The position numbers were made by a program, and so were the translations under genes. A stretch of DNA of 64,000 nucleotides from Ruania albidiflava DSM 18029 (GTDB lineage: Bacteria > Actinomycetota > Actinomycetes > Actinomycetales > Beutenbergiaceae). Shown here piece after piece: positions 1 to 7,374 of the stretch (positions are counted from its first letter, which is position 1; each line of letters starts with the position of its first letter). Under the pieces are notes generated by a model. That model saw only the letters and a list, made by a program, of their open reading frames with translations, searched no databases and was not told the DNA's origin. The DNA is taken from NCBI RefSeq assembly GCF_000421225.1, contig NZ_ATWL01000001.1, positions 62,001-126,000 of the forward strand, in the 5' to 3' direction.

Positions 1-391
1 GGCCACCCCGGACGGGATCGGGGAGCACTCCATCGCCGAGATCAAGACCTCGGTGGCGGACCTGGACAGTGCCGCTCGCACCTATGCCGACCAGCTGCAG
101 TGGCAGCTGCACGTCACTGGCTGCGAGCGAGTGCTGTTCGTGGTGGAGCACCGGCACACGCTGCGCCGCGACTTCCGCTGGATCGTCCGGGACGAGGCAC
201 GGATCGCGCTGCTGGCCGAGCATGCGGACGCATTCCTCGCCGAGCTAGACGCTGCCCGAGCCGCCTGGGTGGCGCGGGCCGAGCAGGAGGAGGTCGTCGC
301 GCACGGGTGGGACGAGCGCGCCCCGGAGACAGCACCTACCCCGGAAGACTGGGCCACCGTCACCCCGGCGCGCGTGGCGACCGGCACCTAG
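1..391 (+). CDS. YqaJ-like recombinase/exonuclease, C-terminal part
   Basis: The reading frame is open from base 2, so the gene begins before the window and only about the last 130 residues are here. The segment GEHSIAEIKTS carries the ExK end of the PD-(D/E)XK nuclease core, and YADQLQWQLHVTG is the Q-rich stretch typical of the YqaJ / lambda exonuclease fold. These enzymes digest linear double-stranded DNA from the 5' end. The tail after about residue 85 is acidic and Ala-rich. A GTG at 53 could start translation but would cut off the catalytic EIK, so it is not the true start. YqaJ proteins are often phage-borne, but no other phage gene is visible. Family call fairly sure; role unknown. 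Confidence 0.7.
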   Translation, partial: ATPDGIGEHSIAEIKTSVADLDSAARTYADQLQWQLHVTGCERVLFVVEHRHTLRRDFRWIVRDEARIALLAEHADAFLAELDAARAAWVARAEQEEVVAHGWDERAPETAPTPEDWATVTPARVATGT

Positions 392-472
392 TCCGGCCCT
401 GGCACCGTACGACCGGCCGCCCTCTCCGCGGCCGCAGGAGTCATCGCGCCCCCAGCACCCGGGTCCGGGAGC

Positions 473-478
473 TAGCAT
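473..478 (+). promoter_or_regulatory. -10 element of the PRPP synthetase gene
   Basis: TAGCAT fits the actinobacterial TANNNT -10 hexamer. Transcription would start near 485, giving a leader of about 28 bases that contains the GGGAGG ribosome binding site at 503-508. No good -35 is visible. Confidence 0.4.
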
Positions 479-512
479 GTGCCCAGCAGTCGCCGACGCG
501 AAGGGAGGCCGG

Positions 513-1568
513 ATGCGTCACGCCGGCCGGTGGGATGACACGAACGACATCGTGGTCTTCAGCGGCAGTGCCCACCCGGCGCTGGCGCGGAGCATCTGCG
601 CGGAGCTAGGGCTGACGGTCGCCCCCTCCCGCACGTCCCGGTTCTCCAACGACTGCCTGCAGTCCCAGCTGCTGAGCAACTGCCGGCAGCGGGACGTGTA
701 CATCGTGCAGCCGCTGGTGCCACCCACCCAGGACCACCTGATGGAGCTGCTGCTGATGGTGAATGCCGCCCGCGGCGCGTCGGCCGCGCAGGTGACCGCA
801 GTGATCCCGCACTTCGCCTACGCACGCTCGGACAAGAAGGACGCCTCCCGCATCTCCCTCGGTGGACGCCTGGTGGCGGACCTGCTGCAGACCGCTGGGG
901 TGGACCGGGTGCTGACGATGACGCTGCACGCCCCGCAGGTGCACGGGTTCTTCTCCGTGCCGGTGGACCACCTGACCGCGCTCGGGGTGCTCGCCGAGCA
1001 CTACCGGGAGCAGGACCTCACGGACTCGATCGTGGTCTCCCCGGACCTGGGCAATGCGAAGGAAGCGACCCAGTTCTCCCGGCTCCTCGGGCTACCGGTG
1101 GCGGCCGGGTCGAAGCAGCGGATGGCCGACGACCGGGTGGTGATCGACGCGATCGTCGGTGACGTGGCCGGCAAGCGGGCGATCATCCTCGACGACGAGA
1201 TCGCCACCGGCGGCTCGATCGTCACCCTGCTCGAGCGACTGGCGGCGGACGGCGCCACCGGGGCGAGCGTGGCGTGCACGCACGGCCTGTTCACCGGGTC
1301 GGCGCAGGAACGGCTCAGCGGGCACCCGATGATCACCGAGGTGGTCACCACCGACACGGTGCCGGCCCCGCCGGACTGGCACGAGCTGACCGCGCGGTCG
1401 GTGTCCCAGCTGTTCGCCGAGGCGATCCGGCGGGTGCACGAGGGGGAGTCGGTCTCCAGCCTGTTCGACGGTGTGGACCCCACGCACGCACCCCCGCAGC
1501 CCAGCCTGTTCGAACCGGACCACCGCGCGATGCCGCGCCGCGACTACGCCAGCGCCCCCGCCCGCTGA
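513..1568 (+). CDS. Ribose-phosphate pyrophosphokinase (PRPP synthetase), divergent
   Basis: Makes PRPP from ribose 5-phosphate and ATP for nucleotide, His and Trp synthesis. About 351 residues, a little longer than the usual 310-330 because of a C-terminal tail. The N-terminal half has IPHFAYARSDKK and TLHAPQVHGFF, matching the ATP-binding and DLHAxQ regions of Prs. The C-terminal half has VVSPDLGNAKEA and the PRPP loop ILDDEIATGGSI. The two acidic residues are kept, but the usual DTGGT reads ATGGS, and the flexible-loop KRR reads KQR. This makes it a diverged member, perhaps a second Prs beside a canonical one elsewhere. The ATG at 513 is chosen because GGGAGG lies four bases upstream; an in-frame ATG at 477 has no such site. 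Confidence 0.85.
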   Translation: MRHAGRWDDTNDIVVFSGSAHPALARSICAELGLTVAPSRTSRFSNDCLQSQLLSNCRQRDVYIVQPLVPPTQDHLMELLLMVNAARGASAAQVTAVIPHFAYARSDKKDASRISLGGRLVADLLQTAGVDRVLTMTLHAPQVHGFFSVPVDHLTALGVLAEHYREQDLTDSIVVSPDLGNAKEATQFSRLLGLPVAAGSKQRMADDRVVIDAIVGDVAGKRAIILDDEIATGGSIVTLLERLAADGATGASVACTHGLFTGSAQERLSGHPMITEVVTTDTVPAPPDWHELTARSVSQLFAEAIRRVHEGESVSSLFDGVDPTHAPPQPSLFEPDHRAMPRRDYASAPAR

Positions 1569-1578
1569 CCAGGCCTGC

Positions 1579-1938
1579 ATGGGTACCCAGACCGAGCCCG
1601 AGCACCGGGTGCGAGCTGGGCTGATCGGCCTGAGCGGCCTCGGCGTCGGTACGTTGCTGCTGCTCTGGGTCGCGATCGTGCCGATGGATGCGGTGTGCTC
1701 GGCGGTCGGCGGGTCCGGCGAGCTGCCCCCGTGCACTGCTGCGGACCGGATTGCAGCGGGTCTTGGGTGGAGCTTGAGAATCGGCGCGGGCTACGGTCTC
1801 AGCGCGGGTGTGGTGTTGCTGTTTGGGCGCCGTCGTTCGCGCGTCGTGGTTCCGGCGGTACTGGTCGGTTACGGGGTGCTGTGCTTGGTCGCTCTGGGCC
1901 AGGTGATGGCCTCGACCGGGGTCGTGCTGTCGGGGTGA
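1579..1938 (+). CDS. Small predicted membrane protein, unknown function
   Basis: 119 residues, starting 10 bases after the PRPP synthetase stop. Three hydrophobic stretches are visible: about residues 11-35, 66-85 and 89-112. The first and second are joined by a loop with two Cys (AVCSAV and LPPCTA) that could form a disulfide if outside. Part of the gene (about 1750-1930) is lower in GC than its surroundings. Only a poor ribosome binding site precedes the ATG, so it may be translated by coupling to the gene before. It faces fadB tail to tail with 55 bases between. I do not recognise the family; it could also be a chance open frame, although length and hydrophobicity argue for a real gene. 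Confidence 0.5.
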   Translation: MGTQTEPEHRVRAGLIGLSGLGVGTLLLLWVAIVPMDAVCSAVGGSGELPPCTAADRIAAGLGWSLRIGAGYGLSAGVVLLFGRRRSRVVVPAVLVGYGVLCLVALGQVMASTGVVLSG

Positions 1939-1993
1939 GATCGCCGTGTCGTGCCCGCCGGGTGCTGCCGCCCGGCGAGCACGACCAGATCGG

Positions 1994-4033
1994 CTATGCC
2001 AGCGCACCCTCGCGCTGCAGGTACGGGGTGATCCCGCCGAGGTGGAACGGCCAACCGGCGCCGAGGATCATGCCCAGGTCGATGTCCTCCTTCTCCGCCA
2101 CCACCTGCTCGTCCAGCATCATCCGGACCTCGTCGGCCAGTGCCTGCTGCACCCGCGCGAGCAGCGCGGCCTCGTCCTGCCCGCCGACCTCGGAACGGGA
2201 GCCGAAGTACCGGGCGATCTGCGGATCGACGGGGGACCCCGCGCTGGGGCGACCCTCAAAGATGACGAACGGGGCGCCGTCGGCAATCATCTGCTGCAGC
2301 CCGGGGGAGTCGGGGTAGCGGTCCCCGAGCTGTTCACGCAGCGTGTCCAGCACGTGCCCGGCCACGGCCGGGCCGACCAGCTGCAGCAGCTGGAACGGGC
2401 CCATCGGCAGCCCCATCGGCCGCAGCGCGCGGTCGGCCACGGTGACGTCGGTGCCCTCCTCCAGGGAGCCGAGCACCTCACCGAGCAGGCGCACCAGCAG
2501 CCGGTTCACCACGAACCCGGGCGCGTCGGCGACCGCGATGGCCGACTTGCGACAGGCCTTGGCGACGGTGAACGCCGTTGCGTACGTGGCGTCGTCGGTG
2601 CGCTCGGTGCGGATCACCTCCACCAGCGGCATCTGGGCGACCGGGTTGAAGAAGTGCAGGCCGACCACCCGCTCGGGATGAGCCAGGTGCGCGGCCATGT
2701 CGGTGATGGACAGCGCCGAGGTGTTGGTGGCCAGGACGGCGTCCGGGCGGATCACCTGCTCCAGGTCGGCGAAGACCTGCTGCTTGACGCTCAGCTCCTC
2801 GAACACCGCCTCGATCACCAGGTCCGCCTCGGCCAGGTCGGCGAGGTCTGTGGTGCCGGAGACCAGGGAGCGGATCCGGTTGGCCTCGGCCTCGCCGATG
2901 CGGCCCTTGGCCACGAGCGTGTCCAGCTCGGCGCTGACATAGCCGACACCACGCTCGGTGCGCTCGGCGTCCAGGTCGCGCATGATCACCGGCACCTGCA
3001 TCCGGCGCGCGAAGAGCAGGGCCAGCTGGGAGGCCATCAGCCCGGCCCCGGCCACGCCGATGCTGCGCACCGGTCGGGCCAGGTCCGCCTCCGGGGCGCC
3101 GGCCGGGTTCTTGGCTCGACGGCTGGTCAGGTCGAAGGCGTACACACCAGCAGCGAACTGCGGGGAGCAGATCAGCTCGGCCAGCGCCACGTTCTCCGCC
3201 TCGAAGCTCTCCGCCCGCTCGCTGGTGGCAGATACCTCGAGCAGGTCCAGGGCGCGGTAGGCAGCCGGTGCCGCCCCGTGCAGGCGGGCGTCCACCTGCT
3301 GGCGGGCGGCGCCGATCATCGTCTTCGCCTCGTCGACCGGGGTGGGCTCGCGGCGCTCGGGGGTGATGTCGCCGCGGAGCACGCTGACGGTGAACCGCAG
3401 GGACTCGGCGAGGAAGTCCGCCGAGTCGAGCACCGCGTCGGCGATGCCGAGCTCGCCGACCTGGGCAGCCTTGAGCTGGGTGTTGTTGCGCAACGGGTTG
3501 GTGATGATCACCTGCAGCGCGTTCTCCATGCCGATCAGCCGGGGCAGGTGGTAGGTGCCGCCCCAGCCCGGGATCAGCCCGAGGAACACCTCCGGCAGGC
3601 CCACGGCGCGGACCGCGGACGAGACGGTGCGGTAGTCGCAGGCCAGCGCCAGCTCGAGCCCGCCGCCGAGGGCCACGCCACCGATGTAGGCGAACGTGGG
3701 CACCGGCAGGTCGGCGAGGATCGCGTAGGTCTCATGGCCCATCTCGGCGATCTGCCGAGCCGCCTCCGGGGTGGTCAGCTGGGCCGCCTCGTGCAGATCG
3801 GCCCCGGCGGCGAAGTGGAACTGCTTGCCGGTGACGCCCACGGCGACGATCTCACCGGCCTCGGCGCGCGCGCTGAGCCGTTCCAGCGCAGTACGCAGCT
3901 CGGCCATGCCCTCGGGGCCGAAGGTGATCGGCTTGGTGGGACCGGCGCCGTTCTCCAGAGTGATCAGGGCGAGGGTGCCCAGGTCCTCCAGCTGTACGTC
4001 TCGGACTAGGGCGCGGGTGATCCGCTCGGTCAT
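1994..4033 (-). CDS. fadB: 3-hydroxyacyl-CoA dehydrogenase / enoyl-CoA hydratase (FadB type)
   Basis: Bifunctional beta-oxidation enzyme, 679 residues: hydrates trans-2-enoyl-CoA and oxidises 3-hydroxyacyl-CoA with NAD. The N-terminal crotonase domain (about 1-190) has GVALGGGLELALACDYRT for the oxyanion hole and LPEVFLGLIPGWGG with the catalytic Glu. A linker leads to the Rossmann domain (from about 310) with GVAGAGLMASQLALL; the more usual GAGxMGxGI is altered to MAS. The catalytic-His motif is GLHFFNPVAQMPLVEVI, followed by the C-terminal HAD domain with DAPGFVVNRLL. The ATG at 4033 is chosen because it overlaps the fadA stop by four bases (ATGA), giving coupled translation of thiolase then multifunctional enzyme; an upstream in-frame start would run into fadA. 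Confidence 0.93.
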   Translation of the reverse strand: MTERITRALVRDVQLEDLGTLALITLENGAGPTKPITFGPEGMAELRTALERLSARAEAGEIVAVGVTGKQFHFAAGADLHEAAQLTTPEAARQIAEMGHETYAILADLPVPTFAYIGGVALGGGLELALACDYRTVSSAVRAVGLPEVFLGLIPGWGGTYHLPRLIGMENALQVIITNPLRNNTQLKAAQVGELGIADAVLDSADFLAESLRFTVSVLRGDITPERREPTPVDEAKTMIGAARQQVDARLHGAAPAAYRALDLLEVSATSERAESFEAENVALAELICSPQFAAGVYAFDLTSRRAKNPAGAPEADLARPVRSIGVAGAGLMASQLALLFARRMQVPVIMRDLDAERTERGVGYVSAELDTLVAKGRIGEAEANRIRSLVSGTTDLADLAEADLVIEAVFEELSVKQQVFADLEQVIRPDAVLATNTSALSITDMAAHLAHPERVVGLHFFNPVAQMPLVEVIRTERTDDATYATAFTVAKACRKSAIAVADAPGFVVNRLLVRLLGEVLGSLEEGTDVTVADRALRPMGLPMGPFQLLQLVGPAVAGHVLDTLREQLGDRYPDSPGLQQMIADGAPFVIFEGRPSAGSPVDPQIARYFGSRSEVGGQDEAALLARVQQALADEVRMMLDEQVVAEKEDIDLGMILGAGWPFHLGGITPYLQREGALA

Positions 4034-5244
4034 CGCTGGTTCTCCTTCTCCTCGGCGTGGTGCGGGTTGGCCCAGATCACCGAGCCGCCCTGGCCCAGAC
4101 CCACGCACATGGTGGTCAGGCCGTAGCGGACCTCAGGGTGGGCCTGGAACTGGCGGGCGAGCTGGCTCATCAGCCGGATGCCGGAGGCGGCCAGCGGGTG
4201 GCCGACCGCGATCGCACCGCCGTAGGGGTTGATGCGCGGGTCGTCGTCGGGGATGTCGAAGGCGTCCAGGAAGGCGAGCACCTGGACGGCGAAGGCTTCG
4301 TTGATCTCGATCAGGCCGAGGTCCTCGATGCTCAGTCCCGCCAGGTCGAGCGCCTTGCGGGTGGCCGGCACCGGGCCCAGGCCCATCAGCGCCGGGTCCA
4401 CCCCGGCGTAGGCGTAGGAGACCAGCCGGGCCCGGGGGGCCAGACCGAGCTCGGCGGCCAGGTCGGCGGAGGTGAGCAGGGCGGCGGTAGCGCCGTCGGT
4501 GAGCGGGGAAGAGGTGGCGGCGGTGACCCGCCCACCGGGGCGGAACGGAGTGGGCAGGTCGGCCATACCCGCGACAGTGGTGCCGGGGCGGGGTGGTTCG
4601 TCGGCGGTGGCCAGGCCCCAGCCGCGCTCCGGATCGGGTACGCCGACCGGGACCAGGTCGGGGGTGATGTGGCCTGCGGCGAGGGCCTCGGCGTACTTGC
4701 GCTGGGAGGCTTCGGCGTAGGCGTCCGCTCGCTCGCGGGTGAGTGCCGGGTAGGTGTCGTGCAAGTTCTCCGCGGTGGCGCCCATCACCAGGGCGTCGGA
4801 GGCGACGAGCCGTTCGGTGAGGAACCTGGGGTTGGGGTCGGCGTCCTTGCCCAGCGGGTGGTGTCCCATGTGCTCCACCCCGCCGGCGAGCACGGCGTCC
4901 GCCGCCCCTACGGCCACCTGGGCGGCCACCGAGGTGACGGCGGACATCGCCCCGGCGCACATCCGGTCGATGGCGTAGCCGGGCACCTCGCCGGGCAGGC
5001 CGGCGAGCAGCCCGACGGTCCGGCCCAGGGTGAGTCCCTGGTCGCCGACCTGGCTGGTGGCAGCGATGGCGACCTCGTCGATCTTCTCCGGCGGAAGCTC
5101 GGGGTGGCGGCGGAGCAGGTCCCGCACCACCGCGGTGGCGATGTCATCAGCGCGGGTGTGCGCGTACAGGCCGTCGGGCTTGGCGCGGCCGAAGGGGGAG
5201 CGAAGTGCGTCAACGAGCACGACGTCACGGCCGAGGAGTGGCAT
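4030..5244 (-). CDS. fadA: Acetyl-CoA C-acyltransferase (3-ketoacyl-CoA thiolase)
   Basis: 404 residues, the usual thiolase length. It cleaves 3-ketoacyl-CoA with CoA in the last step of beta-oxidation. The acylated cysteine is C96 in [11 protein letters not shown], the general-base His is H349 in GHPLAASG, and the second Cys is C380 in CVGLGQGGS. It is the first gene of the two-gene operon; its stop overlaps the fadB start. The ATG at 5244 is preceded by GGGAGG about five bases upstream. The leader further up carries a GTAC-rich inverted repeat that may be the operator for fatty-acid control. Confidence 0.94.
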   Translation of the reverse strand: MPLLGRDVVLVDALRSPFGRAKPDGLYAHTRADDIATAVVRDLLRRHPELPPEKIDEVAIAATSQVGDQGLTLGRTVGLLAGLPGEVPGYAIDRMCAGAMSAVTSVAAQVAVGAADAVLAGGVEHMGHHPLGKDADPNPRFLTERLVASDALVMGATAENLHDTYPALTRERADAYAEASQRKYAEALAAGHITPDLVPVGVPDPERGWGLATADEPPRPGTTVAGMADLPTPFRPGGRVTAATSSPLTDGATAALLTSADLAAELGLAPRARLVSYAYAGVDPALMGLGPVPATRKALDLAGLSIEDLGLIEINEAFAVQVLAFLDAFDIPDDDPRINPYGGAIAVGHPLAASGIRLMSQLARQFQAHPEVRYGLTTMCVGLGQGGSVIWANPHHAEEKENQR

Positions 5245-5276
5245 CAGGACCTCCCGGTCACCTCAGTGAGACTGCG

Positions 5277-5308
5277 AGTACTAGGTACTTTCGGTACCAC
5301 TGTAGTAC
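5277..5308 (-). promoter_or_regulatory. GTAC-rich inverted repeat upstream of fadA (putative operator)
   Basis: Four GTAC tetramers lie within 32 bases (from 5278, 5285, 5294 and 5305). The outer AGTACT and GTAGTAC and the inner GGTAC and GGTACC form an imperfect dyad centred near 5291. It sits 33-64 bases before the fadA ATG, where a repressor would act. No regulator gene is adjacent, so its partner is unknown. Confidence 0.4.
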
Positions 5309-5340
5309 GTGCACCGCCAGGGTGCTGACCGGTGCGCGGA

Positions 5341-5427
5341 CCGGGTGAAGCGATACCTGCGGCGCCGCGGCGATACCGCGGAGCACGTCCGCACGGGCGA
5401 AGTATCGCCCGAATCGTTTCAACCCGG
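5341..5427. repeat. Palindromic intergenic repeat, family A copy 1 (end of rnd)
   Basis: The core at 5369-5421 has arms GGCGATAC (5369-5376) and GTATCGCC (5402-5409) around a 25-base loop, then CGAATCGTTTCA. Outer arms CCGGGTGAAGCGAT (5341-5354) and the complement of 5412-5427 pair with one bulge and one mismatch. A near copy with identical arm and loop lengths is at 50308-50360, sharing the 19-base start GGCGATACCGCGGAGCACG. It lies between the 3' end of rnd and the fadA promoter, so it may end rnd transcription. Confidence 0.75.
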
Positions 5428-5461
5428 GGTGGGAGCCGCGGGGTGGTGGGGTGGGGGCGGG

Positions 5462-6697
5462 TCAGGGGGCGGCGTCGAGGAGCTGGTGGCTGAGCGCGTC
5501 GGCCACCTGCTCGATCTGCCAGTCCCGTGCGCCGAGCTCGTGCAGGCTCTCTGCCACAGCCTCGGCGGAGATCCGGCGCGGCGGCGACCAGGCCAGGCGG
5601 CGCTGGTACTCCGGGGTGAGCAGGTTCTCCTGCGGCAGGTGCAGCTCCTCGGCGATGGTACGTACCGTGCTGCGCACCACCACCAGGCGCTCCGCACCCT
5701 CGGGGTTGCGGTCCCGCCACGCCTTCGGCGGGGGAAGGCTGTCCGAGACCGGTGCCCGCCGGGAGGGGTAGCTGGAGGGATCCAGGGCCGTGGCCCGCCG
5801 CAGCGCCTCGAACCAGGTGCGCAGCCGCCGGGCCGCGTTCTTCGTGCGGAACCCGGGCAACCTGCCCAGCTCGGCCATCGTGTCCGGGCGGGCGACGGCA
5901 GCGGCGACGATGGCAGCGTCGGTGAGCACCCGGCCGGGGGCGATGTCTGCGGCACGGGCCTGGGCGTCCCGGGTGTTCCAGAGCTCGCGCACGATCGCCA
6001 GGCCGAGTCCGTCGCGAACCTGGTGGCTGCCCGAGGTCCGCCGCCACGGGTCTCGGCGCGGCGGGGGCGGCGGGGCGGTGCGGACGGCCTCGAACTCCTG
6101 CTCGGCCCATTCCAGCTTGCCGGCCTCGGCGAGCTCGGCAGCAAGCTTGGTGCGCAGCTCGACCAGCACCTCCACGTCCAGGGCGGCGTAGCGCAGCCAG
6201 TCCTCCGGCAGCGGCCGGGTGGACCAGTCGGCGGCCGAGTGCTCCTTGGCCAGCTCCAGGCCGAGCTCCTCGGCGACCATCGTGCCGAGCCCGACCCGCT
6301 GGTAGCCGAGCAGCCGGGCGCCGAGCTCGGTGTCGAACAGCGCACCCGGGCGCATCCCGACCTCGGCCAGGCAGGGCAGGTCCTGGTTGGCGGCGTGCAG
6401 CACCCACTCCGCGGTACCGATCACCTCGGACAAGGCGCTCAGGTCGGGCAGGGCCTGCGGATCGATCAGGGCGGTGCCGGCGCCTTCCCGGCGCAGCTGC
6501 ACCAGGTAGGCGCTCTGCCCGTACCGGTAGCCGGAGGCGCGCTCAGCGTCCACCGCCACCGGTCCGGTGCCGGCGGCGAACGAGGAGACGGTCTCGGCCA
6601 GCGCCTGCGGGGTGTCCACCACCCCGGTGAGCCCATCGGCGGGCTCGGTCAGTGGCGTCAGTTCCTGGTCGGTCTCCGGTGTGCGTGCTGAGCTCAT
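5462..6697 (-). CDS. rnd: Ribonuclease D-type 3'-5' exonuclease with HRDC domain
   Basis: 411 residues. The N-terminal DEDDy exonuclease domain shows VDAERASG (D50 and E52, motif I), LHAANQDLPCL (motif II Asp), DTELGARLLGY, and YAALDVEVL (the Tyr and Asp of motif III). This fits exonucleolytic trimming of structured RNA such as tRNA precursors. From about residue 215 an HRDC-like helical region follows (ALVSYRELWNTRDAQA-type start, then GFRTKNAARR), and a second such segment is near the C-terminus. Its start overlaps the stop of the DUF3000 gene by four bases (ATGA), a pairing common in actinobacteria. The family repeat at 5341-5427 follows its 3' end. Confidence 0.9.
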   Translation of the reverse strand: MSSARTPETDQELTPLTEPADGLTGVVDTPQALAETVSSFAAGTGPVAVDAERASGYRYGQSAYLVQLRREGAGTALIDPQALPDLSALSEVIGTAEWVLHAANQDLPCLAEVGMRPGALFDTELGARLLGYQRVGLGTMVAEELGLELAKEHSAADWSTRPLPEDWLRYAALDVEVLVELRTKLAAELAEAGKLEWAEQEFEAVRTAPPPPPRRDPWRRTSGSHQVRDGLGLAIVRELWNTRDAQARAADIAPGRVLTDAAIVAAAVARPDTMAELGRLPGFRTKNAARRLRTWFEALRRATALDPSSYPSRRAPVSDSLPPPKAWRDRNPEGAERLVVVRSTVRTIAEELHLPQENLLTPEYQRRLAWSPPRRISAEAVAESLHELGARDWQIEQVADALSHQLLDAAP

Positions 6698-7272
6698 CGT
6701 TTCGGCTTCAACGGGCTGACGTTGTCCGGGATCGGCGGCAGCCCGGCCGCCTGACAGGTCATCAGCGCCCAGGACCGCAGGTGCGGTGCCAGGTCGGTGG
6801 AGTTGGGCGTCCAGGAGGCACGGATCTCGATCTCCACCTCACCGGAACGCAGCTCCAGCCCGCCGAAGGTCTCCGACAGCACCCGGGTGACCGTTCCCGA
6901 CAGCGAGTGGTACCCGGCGTCCTGGGCCTCCAGGGCGTCGGTGAGCCAGGACCAGCCGACCTCGCCGAGCATCGGGTCGGCGGCGAACTCGTCCTCCAGG
7001 GTGGCCCGGGCCATCACGATCACCCGGAACTCCCCGTTCCACGCTTCCTGGCCCTCCGGGTCGTAGAGCACCACGAACCGTCCCGAGCCGAGCATCTCTT
7101 CCGGGTCGTCGCTCGGGTTCACCTCACCGGTCAGGGCCAGGGCGTAGGGCGCGATGCGAGTGGGTGGCGGGATCTCCTCCAGGCGCAGCTCAGGGCGCAT
7201 CCGGTGCCCGCGCAGGCTCAGCAAGGCGGCCTCGAAGTCCGGAGGCGCGACCGGGGTGCGCTGCACGTTCAC
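6694..7272 (-). CDS. DUF3000 domain protein
   Basis: 192 residues, full family length. It is an actinobacterial protein of unknown function that is nearly always found beside an RNase D gene, as here. Recognisable stretches are FEAALLSLRGHRMRPELRLEEIPPP near the N-terminus (given in part) and GRFVVLYDPEGQEAWNG and GWSWLTDALE in the middle. There is no signal peptide or membrane segment. The GTG at 7272 has no ribosome binding site. Instead TAGCCT ends exactly six bases upstream, so the mRNA probably starts at the start codon (leaderless) and carries rnd as the second gene. Confidence 0.85.
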   Translation of the reverse strand: MNVQRTPVAPPDFEAALLSLRGHRMRPELRLEEIPPPTRIAPYALALTGEVNPSDDPEEMLGSGRFVVLYDPEGQEAWNGEFRVIVMARATLEDEFAADPMLGEVGWSWLTDALEAQDAGYHSLSGTVTRVLSETFGGLELRSGEVEIEIRASWTPNSTDLAPHLRSWALMTCQAAGLPPIPDNVSPLKPKR

Positions 7273-7278
7273 GTGTAC

Positions 7279-7284
7279 AGGCTA
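7279..7284 (-). promoter_or_regulatory. Leaderless -10 (TAGCCT) of the DUF3000-rnd operon
   Basis: TAGCCT read on the minus strand is followed by six bases and then the GTG start at 7272. Six to seven bases from a TANNNT hexamer is the position of transcription start, so the transcript would begin with the start codon. Confidence 0.55.
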
Positions 7285-7374
7285 AGCCGCCCACCTGACC
7301 GGGACCGGCAGGGCGCGCCGAGGGGAGCCGGTAGACTCACCGCGGCCCGCGCACGCTAGGAGGATCCCGACCGG

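Noticed and set aside
1-391. Prophage or integrated element, suggested by the YqaJ-type gene
   Set aside because: No integrase, capsid, tail, lysis or other phage gene is in the window; a single nuclease fragment at the edge is not enough.
1946-4009. Plus-strand open frame of almost 690 codons antisense to fadB
   Set aside because: It mirrors the codon pattern of fadB, matches no family, and lacks a start context.
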